Both the position numbers and the translations under genes were made by a program. The notes beneath the pieces were generated by a model. The model was not told the DNA's origin, ran no database searches, and was given only the letters and a program-made list of their open reading frames with translations. A DNA stretch of 64,000 nt, taken from the NCBI RefSeq assembly GCF_048569485.1, contig NC_134364.1, forward strand, positions 137,432,132 through 137,496,131. Reading direction: 5' to 3'. The stretch comes from Anomaloglossus baeobatrachus. Its lineage: Eukaryota > Chordata > Amphibia > Anura > Aromobatidae. How positions within the stretch are numbered: the first letter of the stretch is position 1; the number at the start of each line of letters is the position of its first letter. Shown here piece after piece: positions 36,735 through 50,614 of the stretch.

Positions 36735-39700
36735 TCGCGGCTCTATATAATCCTCACGTCTGTTCTTCATGTGATCGCAGCTCTATATAATCCTCACACG
36801 TCTGTTCTTCATGTGATTGCGGCTCAATGTAATCCTCACGTCTCTTCTTCATGTGATCGCGGCTCTATATAATCCTCACGTCTCTTCTTCATGTGATCGC
36901 GGCTCTATATAATCCTCACGTCTCTCCTTCATGTGATCGCGGCTCTATATAATCTTCACACGTCTCTTCTTCATGTGATCGCGGCTCTATATAATCCTCA
37001 CACGTCTGTTCTTCATGTGATCGCGGCTCTATATAATACTCACGTCTGTTCTTCATGTGATCGCGGCTCTATATAATCCTCACGTCTCTTCTTCATGTGA
37101 TCGCGGCTCTATATAATCCTCACACGTCTGTTCTTCATGTGATCGCGGCTCTATATAATCCTCACACGTCTGTTCTTCATGTGATCGCGGCTCTATATAA
37201 TCCTCACGTCTGTTCTTCATGTGATCGCGGCTCTATATAATCCTCACACGTCTGTTCTTCATGTGATCGTGGCTCTATAAAATCCTCACACATCTGTTCT
37301 TCATGTGATCGCAGCTCTATATAATCCTCACGTCTGTTCTTCATGTGATCGCGGCTCTATATAATCCTCACACGTCTTTTCTTCATGTGATCGCGGCTCT
37401 ATATAATCCTCACACGTCTCTTCTTCATGTGATCGCGGCTCTATATAATCCTCACACGTCTGTTATTCATGTGATCGCGGCTCTATATAATCCTCACACG
37501 TCTGTCCTTCATGTGATCGCGGCTCTATATAATCCTCACGTCTGTCCTTCATGTGATCGCGGCTCTATATAATCCTCAGACGTCTGTTCTTCATGTGATC
37601 GCGGCTCTATATAATCCTCACGTCTGTTCTTCATGTGATCGCGGCTCTATATAATCCTCACACGTCTCTTCTTCATGTGATCGCGGCTCTATATAATCCT
37701 CACGTCTGTCCTTCATGTGATCGCGGCTCTATATAATCCTCACACATCTGTTCTTCATGTGATCGCGGCTCTATATAATCCTCACACGTCTGTTCTTCAT
37801 GTGATTGCGGCTCAATGTAATCCTCACGTCTCTTCTTCATGTGATCGCGGCTCTATATAATCCTCACGTCTCTTCTTCATGTGATCGCGGCTCTATATAA
37901 TCCTCACGTCTCTCCTTCATGTGATCGCGGCTCTATATAATCTTCACACGTCTCTTCTTCATGTGATCGCGGCTCTATATAATCCTCACACGTCTGTTCT
38001 TCATGTGATCGCGGCTCTATATAATACTCACGTCTGTTCTTCATGTGATCGCGTCTCTATATAATCCTCACACGTCTGTTCTTCATGTGATCGCGGCTCT
38101 ATATAATCCTCACGTCTCTTCTTCATGTGATCGCGGCTCTATATAATCCTCACACGTCTGTTCTTCATGTGATCGCGGCTCTATATAATCCTCACACGTC
38201 TGTTCTTCATGTGATCGCGGCTCTATATAATCCTCACGTCTGTTCTTCATGTGATCGCGGCTCTATATAATCCTCACACGTCTGTTCTTCATGTGATCGT
38301 GGCTCTATAAAATCCTCACACATCTGTTCTTCATGTGATCGCAGCTCTATATAATCCTCACGTCTGTTCTTCATGTGATCGCGGCTCTATATAATCCTCA
38401 CACGTCTTTTCTTCATGTGATCGCGGCTCTATATAATCCTCACACGTCTCTTCTTCATGTGATCGCGGCTCTATATAATCCTCACACGTCTGTTATTCAT
38501 GTGATCGCGGCTCTATATAATCCTCACACGTCTGTCCTTCATGTGATCGCGGCTCTATATAATCCTCACGTCTGTCCTTCATGTGATCGCGGCTCTATAT
38601 AATCCTCACACGTCTGTTCTTCATGTGATCGCGGCTCTATATAATACTCACGTCTGTCCTTCATGTGATCGCGGCTCTATATAATCATCAAACGTCTGTT
38701 CTTCATGTGATCGCGGCTCTATATAATCCTCATGTCTGTTCTTCATGTGATCGCGGCTCTATATAATCCTCAAGTCTGTTCTTCATGTGATCGCGGCTCT
38801 ATATAATCCTCACACGTCTGTTCTTCATGTGATCGCGGCTCTATATAATCCTCACGTCTGTTCTTCATGTGATCGCGGCTCTATATAATCCTCATGCGTC
38901 TCTTCTTCATGTGATCGTGGCTCTATATAATCCTCATGCGTCTCTTCTTCATGTGATCGCGGCTCTATATAATCCTCACGTCTGTTCTTCATGTGATCGC
39001 GGCTCTATATAATCCTCACACGTCTGTTCTTCATGTGATCGTGGCTCTATATAATCCTCATGCGTCTCTTCTTCATGTGATCGCGGCTCTATATAATCCT
39101 CACACGTCTGTTCTTCATGTGATCGCAGCTCTATATAATCCTCACACGTCTGTTCTTCATGTGATCGCGGCTCTATATAATCCTCACACGATTGTTCTTC
39201 ATGTGATCGCGGCTCTATATAATCCTCACACGTCTGTTCTTCATGTGATCGTGGCTCTATATAATCCTCACGTCTGTCCTTCATGTGATCGCGGCTCTAT
39301 ATAATCCTCACACGTCTCTTCTTCATGTGATCGCGGCTCTATATAATCCTCACACGTCTCTTCATGTTATCGCGGCTCTATATAATCCTCACGCGTCTCT
39401 TCTTCATGTTATCGCGGCTCTATATAATCCTCACGTCTGTTCATATGATCGCGGCTCTATATAATCCTCACATGTCCCTTCTTCATGTGATCGCGGCTCT
39501 ATATAATCCTCACGTCTGTTCTTCATGTGATCGCGGCTCTATATAATCCTCACACGTCTGTTCTTCATGTGATCGCGGCTCTATATAATCCTCACACGTC
39601 TGTTCTTCATGTTATCGCGGCTCTATATAATCCTCATGCGTCTCTTCTTCATGTGATCGCGGCTCTATATAATCCTCACACGTCTGTTCTTCATGTGATC

Positions 39701-42700
39701 GCGGCTCTATATAATCCTCACACGTCTGTTCTTCATGTGATCGTGGCTCTATATAATCCTCACACGTCTGTTCTTCATGTGATCGCGGCTCTATATAATC
39801 CTCACGTCTGTTCTTCATGTGATCGCGGCTCTATATAATCCTCATGCGTCTCTTCTTCATGTGATCGCGGCTCTATATAATCCTCACACGTCTGTCCTTC
39901 ATGTGATCGCGGCTCTATATAATCCTCACACGTCTGTTCTTCATGTGATCGCGGCTCTATATAATCCTCACGTCTGTTCTTCATGTGATCGCGGCTCTAT
40001 ATAATCCTCACACGTCTGTCCTTCATGTGATCGCGGCTCTATATAATCCTCACACGTCTGTTCTTCATGTGATCGCGGCTCTATATAATCCTCACACGTC
40101 TCTTCTTCATGTGATCGTGGCTCTATATAATCCTCACGTCTGTTCTTCATGTGATCTCGGCTCTATATAATCCTCACACGTCTGTTCTTCATGTGATCGT
40201 GGCTCTATATAATCCTCACACGTATGTTCTTCATGTGATCGCGGCTCTATATAATCCTCACGTCTGTTCTTCATGTGATCGCGGCTCTATATAATTCTCA
40301 CACATCTCTCCTTCATGTGATCGCGGCTCTATATAATCCTCAAGTCTGTTCTTCATGTGATCGCGGCTCTATATAATCCTCACACGTCTGTTCTTCATGT
40401 GATCGCGGCTCTATATAATCCTCACGTCTGTTCTTCATGTGATCGCGGCTCTATATAATCCTCACGTCTGTTCTTCATGTGATCGCGGCTCTATATAATC
40501 CTCACGTCTGTTCTTCATGTGATCGCGGCTCTATATAATCCTCACACGTCTATTCTTCATGTGATCGCGGCTCTATATAATCCTCACACGTCTGTTATTC
40601 ATGTGATCGCGGCTCTATATAATCCTCACACGTCTGTCCTTCATGTGATCGCGGCTCTATATAATCCTCACGTCTGTCCTTCATGTGATCGCGGCTCTAT
40701 ATAATCCTCACACGTCTGTTCTTCATGTGATCGCGGCTCTATATAATCCTCACGTCTGTCCTTCATGTGATCGCGGCTCTATATAATCCTCACACGTCTG
40801 TTCTTCATGTGATCGCGGCTCTATATAATCCTCACGTCTGTTCTTCATGTGATCGCGGCTCTATATAATCCTCAAGTCTGTTCTTCATGTGATCGCGGCT
40901 CCATATAATCCTCACACGTCTGTTCTTCATGTGATCGCGGCTCTATATAATCCTCACGTCTGTTCTTCATGTGATCGCGGCTCTATATAATCCTCATGCG
41001 TCTCTTCTTCATGTGATCGTGGCTCTATATAATCCTCATGCGTCTCTTCTTCATGTGATCGCGGCTCTATATAATCCTCACGTCTGTTCTTCATGTGATC
41101 GCGGCTCTATATAATCCTCACACGTCTCTTCTTCATGTGATCGCGGCTCTATATAATCCTCACACGTCTGTTTTTCATGTGATCGTGGCTCTATATAATC
41201 CTCACGTCTGTCCTTCATGTGATCGCGGCTCTATATAATCCTCACACGTCTCTTCTTCATGTGATCGCGGCTCTATATAATCCTCACACGTCTCTTCATG
41301 TTATCGCGGCTCTATATAATCCTCACGCGTCTCTTCTTCATGTTATCGCGGCTCTATATAATCCTCACGTCTGTTCATGTGATCGCGGCTCTATATAATC
41401 CTCACATGTCCCTTCTTCATGTGATCGCGGCTCTATATAATCCTCACGTCTGTTCTTCATGTGATCGCGGCTCTATATAATCCTCACACGTCTGTTCTTC
41501 ATGTGATCGCGGCTCTATATAATCCTCACACGTCTGTTCTTCATGTGATCGTGGCTCTATATAATCCTCACACGTCTGTTCTTCATGTGATCGCGGCTCT
41601 ATATAATCCTCACGTCTGTTCTTCATGTGATCGCGGCTCTATATAATCCTCACACGTCTGTCCTTCATGTGATCGCGGCTCTATATAATCCTCACACGTC
41701 TGTTCTTCATGTGATCGCGGCTCTATATAATCCTCACACGTCTCTTCTTCATGTGATCGTGGCTCTATATAATCCTCACGTCTGTTCTTCATGTGATCGC
41801 GGCTCTATATAATCCTCACACGTCTGTTCTTCACGTGATCGTGGCTCTATATAATCCTCACACGTCTCTTCATGTGATCGCGGCTCTATATAATCCTCAC
41901 GTCTGTTCTTCATGTGATCGCGGCTCTATATAATCCTCACACGTCTCTCCTTCATGTGATCGCAGCTCTATATAATCCTCAAGTCTGTTCTTCATGTGAT
42001 CGCGGCTCTATATAATCCTCACACGTCTGTTCTTCATGTGATCGCGGCTCTATATAATCCTCACGTCTGTTCTTCATGTGATCGCGGCTCTTTATAATCC
42101 TCACGTCTGTTCTTCATGTGATCGCGGCTCTATATAATCCTTACATGTCTCTTCTTCATGTGATCGCGGCTCTATATAATCGTCACACGTCTCTTCTTCA
42201 TGTGATCGCGGCTCTATATAATCCTCACACGTCTCTTCATGTTATCGCGGCTCTATATAATCCTCACGCGTCTCTTCTTCATGTTATCGCGGCTCTATAT
42301 AATCCTCACACGTCTGTTCTTCATGTGATTGTGGCTCTATATAATCCTCACACGTCTGTTCTTCATGTGATCGCGGCTATATATAATCCTCATGCGTCTC
42401 TTCTTCATGTGATCGCGGCTTTATATAATCCTCACATGTCTCTTCTTCATGTGATCGCGGCTCTATATAATCCTCACACGTCTCTTCTTCATGTGATCGC
42501 GGCTCTATATAATCCTCACGTCTGTTCTTCATGTGATCGCGGCTCTATATAATCCTCACGTCTGTTCTTCATGTGATCGCGGCTCTATATAATCCTCACA
42601 CGTCTGTTCTTCATGTGATCGCGGCTCTATATAATCCTCACACGTCTGTTCTTCATGTTATCGCGGCTCTATATAATCCTCATGCGTCTCTTCTTCATGT

Positions 42701-45700
42701 GATCGCGGCTCTATATAATCCTCACACGTCTGTTCTTCATGTGATCGCGGCTCTATATAATCCTCACACGTCTGTTCTTCATGTGATCGTGGCTCTATAT
42801 AATCCTCACACGTCTGTTCTTCATGTGATCGCGGCTCTATATAATCCTCACGTCTGTTCTTCATGTGATAGCGGCTCTATATAATCCTCACACGTCTGTC
42901 CTTCATGTGATCGCGGCTCTATATAATCCTCACACGTCTGTTCATGTGATCGCGGCTCTATATAATCCTCACACGTCTCTTCTTCATGTGATCGTGGCTC
43001 TATATAATCCTCACGTCTGTTCTTCATGTGATCTCGGCTCTATATAATCCTCACACGTCTGTTCTTCATGTGATCGTGGCTCTATATAATCCTCACACGT
43101 ATGTTCTTCATGTGATCGCGGCTCTATATAATCCTCACGTCTGTTCTTCATGTGATCGCGGCTCTATATAATTCTCACACATCTCTCCTTCATGTGATCG
43201 CGGCTCTATATAATCCTCAAGTCTGTTCTTCATGTGATCGCGGCTCTATATAATCCTCACACGTCTGTTCTTCATGTGATCGCGGCTCTATATAATCCTC
43301 ACGTCTGTTCTTCATGTGATCGCGGCTCTATATAATCCTCACGTCTGTTCTTCATGTGATCGCGGCTCTATATAATCCTCACACGTCTTTTCTTCATGTG
43401 ATCGCGGCTCTATATAATCCTCACACGTCTCTTCTTCATGTGATCGTGGCTCTATATAATCCTCACACGTCTGTTCTTCATGTGATCGCGGCTCTATATA
43501 ATCCTCACACGTCTGTTATTCATGTGATCGCGGCTCTATATAATCCTCACACGTTTGTCCTTCATGTGATCGCGGCTCTATATAATCCTCACGTCTGTCC
43601 TTCATGTGATCGCGGCTCTATATAATCCTCACACGTCTGTTCTTCATGTGATCGCGGCTCTATATAATCCTCACGTCTGTCCTTCATGTGATCGCGGCTC
43701 TATATAATCCTCACACGTCTGTTCTTCATGTGATCGCGGCTCTATATAATCCTCACGTCTGTTCTTCATGTGATCGCGGCTCTATATAATCCTCAAGTCT
43801 GTTCTTCATGTGATCGCGGCTCCATATAATCCTCACACGTCTGTTCTTCATGTGATCGCGGCTCTATATAATCCTCACGTCTGTTCTTCATGTGATCGCG
43901 GCTCTATATAATCCTCATGCGTCTCTTCTTCATGTGATCGTGGCTCTATATAATCCTCATGCGTCTCTTCTTCATGTGATCGCGGCTCTATATAATCCTC
44001 ACGTCTGTTCTTCATGTGATCGCGGCTCTATATAATCCTCACACGTCTGTTCTTCATGTGATCGTGGCTCTATATAATCCTCATGCGTCTCTTCTTCATG
44101 TGATCGCGGCTCTATATAATCCTCACGTCTGTTCTTCATGTGATCGCGGCTCTATATAATCCTCACACGTCTGTTTTTCATGTGATCGTGGCTCTATATA
44201 ATCCTCACGTCTGTCCTTCATGTGATCGCGGCTCTATATAATCCTCACACGTCTCTTCTTCATGTTATCGCGGCTCTATATAATCCTCACGCGTCTCTTC
44301 TTCATGTTATCGCGGCTCTATATAATCCTCACGTCTGTTCATGTGATCGCGGCTCTATATAATCCTCACATGTCCCTTCTTCATATGATCGCGGCTCTAT
44401 ATAATCCTCACGTCTGTTCTTCATGTGATCGCGGCTCTATATAATCCTCACACGTCTGTTCTTCATGTGATCGCGGCTCTATATAATCCTCACACGTCTG
44501 TTCTTCATGTGATCGTGGCTCTATATAATCCTCACACGTCTGTTCTTTATGTGATCGCGGCTCTATATAATCCTCACGCGTCTCTTCTTCATGTGATCAT
44601 GGCTCTATATAATCCTCACGTGTCTCTTCATGTTATCGCGGCTCTATATAATCCTCACACGTCTCTTCTTCATGTGATCGCAGCTCTATATAATCCTCAC
44701 GTGTCTCTTCATGTTATCGCGGCTCTATATAATCCTCACACGTCTGTTCTTCATGTGATCGCGGCTCTATATAATCCTCACGCGTCTCTTCTTCATGTTA
44801 TCGCGGCTCTATATAATCCTCACGCGTCTCTTCTTCATGTGATCGCGGCTCTATATAATCCTCACGTCTGTTCTTCATGTGATCGCGGCTCTATATAATC
44901 ATCACGCGTCTCTTCATGTGATCGCGGCTCTGTATAATCCTCACGTCTGTTCTTCATGTGATCGCAGCTCTATATAATCCTCACATGTCTCTTCATGTTA
45001 TCGCGGCTCTAAATAATCCTCACACGTCTGTTCTTCATGTGATCGCGGCTCTATATAATCCTCACACGTCTGTTCTTCATGTGATCGCGGCTCTATATAA
45101 TCCTCACGCGTCTCTTCATGTGATCGCGGCTCTATATAATCTTTACGCGTCTCTTCTTCATGTTATCGCGGCTCTATATAATCCTCACGCGTCTCTTCTT
45201 CATGTGATCGCGGCTCTATATAATTCTCACACGTCTGTTCTTCATGTGATCGCGGCTCTATATAATCCTCACGCGTCTCTTCATGTGATCGCGGCTCTAT
45301 ATAATCTTTACGCGTCTCTTCTTCATGTTATCGCGGCTCTATATAATCCTCACGCGTCTCTTCTTCATGTGATCGCGGCTCTATATAATCCTCACACGTC
45401 TGTTCTTCATGTGATCGCGGCTCTATATAATCCTCACGTCTGTTCTTCATGTGATCGCGGCTCTGTATAATCCTCACATCTGTCCTTCATGTGATCGCAG
45501 CTCTATATAATCCTCACATGTCTCTTCATGTTATCGCGGCTCTATATAATCCTCACACGTCTGTTCTTCATGTGATCGCGGCTCTATATAATCCTCACAC
45601 GTCTGTTCTTCATGTGATCGCGGCTCTATATAATCCTCACGCGTCTCTTCATGTGATCGCGGCTCTATATAATCTTTACGCGTCTCTTCTTCATGTTATC

Positions 45701-46908
45701 GCGGCTCTATATAATCCTCACGCGTCTCTTCTTCATGTAATCGCGGCTCTATATAATCCTCACACGTCTGTTCTTCATGTGATCGCGGCTCTATATAATC
45801 ATCACGTGTCTCTTCATGTGATCGCGGCTCTGTATAATCCTCACGTCTGTCCTTCATGTGATCGCAGCTCTATATAATCCTCACGTCTGTTTTTCATGTG
45901 ATCGCGGCTCTATATAATCCTCACACGTCTGTTCTTCATATGATCGTGGCTCTATATAATCCTCACGTCTGTTCTTCATGTTATTGCGGCTCTATATAAT
46001 CCTCACACGTCTGTTCTTCATGTGATCGCGGCTCTATATAATCCTCACACGTCTGTTCTTCATGTGATCGCGGCTCTATATAATCCTCACGCGTCTCTTC
46101 ATGTGATCGCGGCTCTATATAATCTTTACGCGTCTCTTCTTCATGTTATCGCGGCTCTATATAATCCTCACGCGTCTCTTCTTCATGTGATCGCGGCTCT
46201 ATATAATCCTCACACGTCTGTTCTTCATGTGATCGCGGCTCTATATAATCTTCACGCGTCTCTTCTTCATGTGATCGCGGCTCTATATAATCCTCACACG
46301 TCTGTTCTTCATGTTATCGCGGCTCTATATAATCCTCATTCGTCTCTTCTTCATGTGATCGCGGCTCTCTATAATCCTCACACGTCTGTTCTTCATGTGA
46401 TCGTGGCTCTATATAATCCTCACGCGTCTCTTCTTCATGTTATCGCGGCTCTATATAATCCTCACGCGTCTCTTCTTCATGTTATCGCGGCTCTATATAA
46501 TCCTCACGTCTGTTCTTCATGTGATCGCGGCTCTATATAATCCTCACGCGTCTCTTCATGTGATCGCGGCTCTGTATAATCCTCACGTCTGTTCTTCATG
46601 TGATCGCGGCTCTATATAATCCTCACGTCTGTTCTTCATGTGATCGCGGCTCTGTATAATCCTCACACGTCTGTTCTTCATGTGATCGCGGCTCTATATA
46701 ATCCTCACACGTCTGTTCTTCATGTGATCGCGGCTCTATATAATCCTCACACGTCTGTTCTTCATGTGATCGCGGCTCTATATAATCCTCACACGTCTGT
46801 TCTTCACGTGATCGCGGCTCTACATAATCCTCACACGTCTCTTCATGTGATCGCGGCTCTATATAATCCTCACACGTCTCTTCTTCATGTGATCGAGCCT
46901 CTATATTA
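36735..46908. repeat. 42-bp satellite array, about 245 units
   Basis: Units of 42 bp (cacacgtctgttcttcatgt followed by gatcgcggctctatataatc and ct), mixed with 40-bp units lacking one CA and 37- to 39-bp units lacking ttct. Every unit carries TATATAA and most carry GATCGCGG. Higher-order structure is clear: 36821-36830 and 37809-37818 mark a roughly 1-kb duplicated block; frames at 39364, 41298 and 44262 begin with the same variant series; 39527-41430 resembles 42573-44360; and 44958 onwards recurs at 45491. The array ends at about 46908. Open frames (LHVIAALYNPHTSV, 14 residues per unit) are repeat-driven. Confidence 0.97.
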
Positions 46909-47268
46909 TCCGGTTTCTTTGCTCTGGCACTGTCTGGGTGTGTGTTACAGGGGGAGCGTGACCATCACTAAGTGCTTTTGTCCAGCTCAATATTTCCTAA
47001 TTAATTCTCAGCCTTGAGAGCAGAGATTAGAGAAAAAATCCAAATTACAGCTCAGCCGTGCGTGCGATGTATTGACGGACACACGTGACCAGAGGCGGCC
47101 TGTCAGAAGCTTTTCAGCAGACTCTATCTGGCTTCTGGTGTAAAGATGGTGTGGTGTTTGGGGATCAGGATATCCCGGGGGTCGGCTCCTGCGGGGAGGA
47201 TGAAGGGGTCCCTGCTCTGCGGGGTGGCTCGGCTGATGGGACTAATGTCTTTTTTTTTTCCCTTCCAG
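46909..47268 (+). other. 3' end of ephrin intron 1 with splice acceptor
   Basis: Unique sequence after the satellite that ends in a long T/C tract and CAG at 47266-47268, a strong splice acceptor for exon 2. No other feature recognised. Confidence 0.8.
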
Positions 47269-47558
47269 TTTGCGGCGCAATGACTACACGGTTCAGGTGA
47301 ATGTTAACGACTACCTTGACATTTACTGCCCACATTATAACGATACGATGGCGGATCACCGGATGGAGCAGTATATCCTGTACATGGTGAATTATGAGGG
47401 CTACCACTCCTGCAACACCAGCCATGGCTTCAAGCGCTGGGAATGTAACCGGCCGCACTCCCCGCACAGCCCCATAAAGTTCTCGAAGAAGTTTCAGCGG
47501 TACAGCGCCTTTTCTCTGGGGTACGAGTTCCACGCGGGACACAACTACTACTACATCT
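47269..47558 (+). CDS. efna3: efna3 exon 2 (most of the receptor-binding domain)
   Basis: 290 bp from the T after CAG at 47268 to the base before GTGAGT at 47559. The first base completes a codon begun in exon 1 (probably His before LRR). It encodes LRRNDYTVQVNVNDYLDIYC through HAGHNYYYI and leaves one base for the next codon. The length agrees with the roughly 290-bp second exon of vertebrate ephrin genes. Confidence 0.96.
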
Positions 47559-50537
47559 GTGAGTACCGGAGGGTAGAGCCGCATTGGGGCCATCACGTAC
47601 ATTCAGCAAGCGCGCTGGAGATCTCAGTGTCCCAGGAACAGAACCAAGGCGTTACATTTTAGCCCAGTGGTGAGCCGCCTGCAGCCTCCGACAAAGGAGC
47701 GTCTTACCTTGCGTTTGTTAGATGGAGGACGTGTCATCTGACTCTGGGTTTGTGCACCATGTATTGCATGCCTGCACTGTCCTGTAATACGGATGCCTGT
47801 ATACAGCGGTGTAATAAGACTGGTGCATATCTCACCCTAGTGGTCAAAATATAGAATTGCACATGTGATCAGTGCAGTGGATGTTGCTCACTGACACAGG
47901 AGGAGCCGCTGCCTCTGAGTCTGCGAGTGATCACTGCCATCCATCTACCCCAGAGCGAAGGCTCACACCGGATTGTGGGATCTGTCCGGCTGATGTATGG
48001 GCTCCTCGCACCCCAAATTCTGCCGGATGTAAGGGGGATGGCCTCACTCCCAAGTCACATGTGAGGGGGCACTAATCACAGCAGGCAGGTGGAGGCTCCC
48101 GCTGCAGTCATCTGTCGTCCGGTGGATGGACATCCCCGGTCCCCTTACAGGATCCCTCCTGCTGATACTCAGTTGAACCCTTCAGTTGTTCCTCCTGGTA
48201 TTTTAGTCTTAATTTTTACATTGCACCCATTCTTATTGTTTTTTGTTTTTTTTTCTTTTTCCAGCAACACCAACCCACAACCACCGGCACTCGTGCCTGA
48301 AGATGAAAGTGTCCGTGTGCTGCGCAACCAGTAAGTGTTTAAAACCTGGGACCTGGGGGGATGGTGATTGCTTACTGTTGTCAGGACTACGTCAGGCGCG
48401 TGGTAATGGTGTCGTCCTTCCCCCGCAGCGGCTCATTCTGGAGAGAAGCACGCTCCCACCCTGCCCCAATTCACGATAGGACCAGAGGTGAAGATTGAAG
48501 ACCTAGGTGAGTCTGCTCACCAGGGCTGTGGAGTTGGAGTCGTGGAGTCGGAGCTAATTTTGATGGAGTCGGAGCCGGAGTCGGAGCTAATTTTGATGGA
48601 GCCGAAGTCGCAGCTCATTTTGATGGAGTCGGAGTCGGTATAAAATGAACCGGCTCCGACTCCTAGAATATATAATAAATTGGGCACAGTAGTGCAATGC
48701 AGAATGTGTTGAATATTTTTTCATAGGAATTTGGGAAAGTTATGAAATGTCCTATAAATGGCTGTTCTGTTCCTGATCTAAGGCTACATTCACACACAGC
48801 GTTTTTGCTGCGTTTTTTGAGGATACATTTGTCAGCTGCAAAAGCAGATCAGCTTTTTAAAAAACTGCATCACCTGAAAGGTTTTTGAGCTCATAAAAAA
48901 GCATTAGAAAAAGGCCACACAAGCTGACTGCTCATTCTTTGTGAGGATCCTCACAAAACGCTGTGTCTGAATGTCCTATCTTGTCACCCATTGCCTTTGC
49001 TGGATGCCCAGAGTCACTGCATTTCACTCAATTATTTTGCCATCAATATTCGATATTTGTAAAGAAGAAAGAAATTGTTAGCAAGACACTGGCAGTAACA
49101 GATAGTAAAGCTCATCACAGCAGCCAGCTTCTCCAGGCCTTAGTGGAAAAAGTTCTGCAAGATTACCAACTCAAAAAAGAACAGGTTCTTGCTATTGTAA
49201 AGGACAATGCTTCAAACTTGATAAGTACAATTAAACTGATGAATGAGAGTAATGAACAACAGCTAGAAGAAAATTTAGGATTTAGTATGTGTGAGATGGA
49301 GCCACAGCGCTGCTCATGTAACGGAGGAACAAACAGATATTACAACAGAAGAACAGCAAAATGATACTTTAGGATTAGATGATCTTGTTGAAGCTGCTTC
49401 AAAACTGCTGTCATGTGACCCGGAAGTTGTGGTGTTGCCACTGTACTGTATCGTACTATACTGGCGTGCGCCGCATCCGCCAAACTGGTGAAAAGCCGGA
49501 TGTGTGAAACTGGGCGGACATGCTGGAAATCTAATTGGAAAAGTGAGGAAGTTGGTTATTGCCGCCAGAACCCCTAAAATTGATTCCATCTTGAAGAAAT
49601 GTGCTGGGAAAGGGGCAATTGTTGATCAAGCCACTCGGTGAGGCGGTACTTATTTAATGACTGAGCGATTGCTTGAACTAAAATCATTTCTTATAGATAT
49701 GGTAAACCCTCAAGTAACCTTAAATGAAGGTCATTGGACACAGGTGGCTAAATTGAAGGAATTGCTTAATCACCCATTTACCGTGACTAAAAAATTACAA
49801 GCTGAGGATTTAACTCCTGGCATTTTCATATGGGAGTGGAAGAACTTGCTATTTTGCCTGTCCCAAAGAGGAGGTTTAATCGCAGATGGCATTTCTGCTT
49901 CAATGAAACGGAGAGATACACAGCTATTGGAAAATAAAATTCTTCTGACAGCTGTTTATGTGGACCCAAGTCTTCGTATACTGCTTGATGATCAACAGCT
50001 TACTAAAGGAAAAGAAGCTTTGAGTGAGGTAGCAGTTAGGATGAGCGGCTACAGGACTGCCAGGCGCAAGAGGACTTGGGTCCTGACAGTGCTACTGCTG
50101 CCATATCTTCATCCTCATCAGATGAGGAGTTTAACTTTGAGAAGTATTTGGATGACATGAAGCAGCAAAGTGTTGCCGCAAGGAAAAAGATTTCCCTCTG
50201 TCACCTATAGCAGCAGATTGACCAGATTTCAGTAAAATGTTTCACTTGCTCTCAAAGAAATAGAAAAATTCAACCGTTCATCAAAACTGACTGTGCATGA
50301 GGCAATTCCTTTATACCCGGAAATTGTTAGAGATGTTGCCCATGTGGTTATTGCTTTGCCTCCAACCCAAGTTACTGTAGAGAGGATGTTCTCTAGCCTT
50401 AATATTAGGTCACATCAGGTCATCTGTGAAGGAGGATCTGATGGAGGCAATTCTATTTCTTACAACAAATTCATAGACTACACAAATGTTATTTACTATG
50501 TTTTTGTTGAAAACTGTTTTTTGCCACCAACATAGTG

Positions 50538-50614
<77 letters not shown>

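Noticed and set aside
36735-46908. Many 60- to 170-codon frames reading LHVIAALYNPH and the minus-strand EDYIEPRSHEEQT
   Set aside because: They are products of the 42-bp period (14 codons). Every shortened unit shifts the frame, as expected for non-coding satellite.
47085-47300. A frame overlapping the start of efna3 exon 2 as an alternative first exon
   Set aside because: It reads exon 2 in the wrong frame and crosses the T/C-rich acceptor tract.
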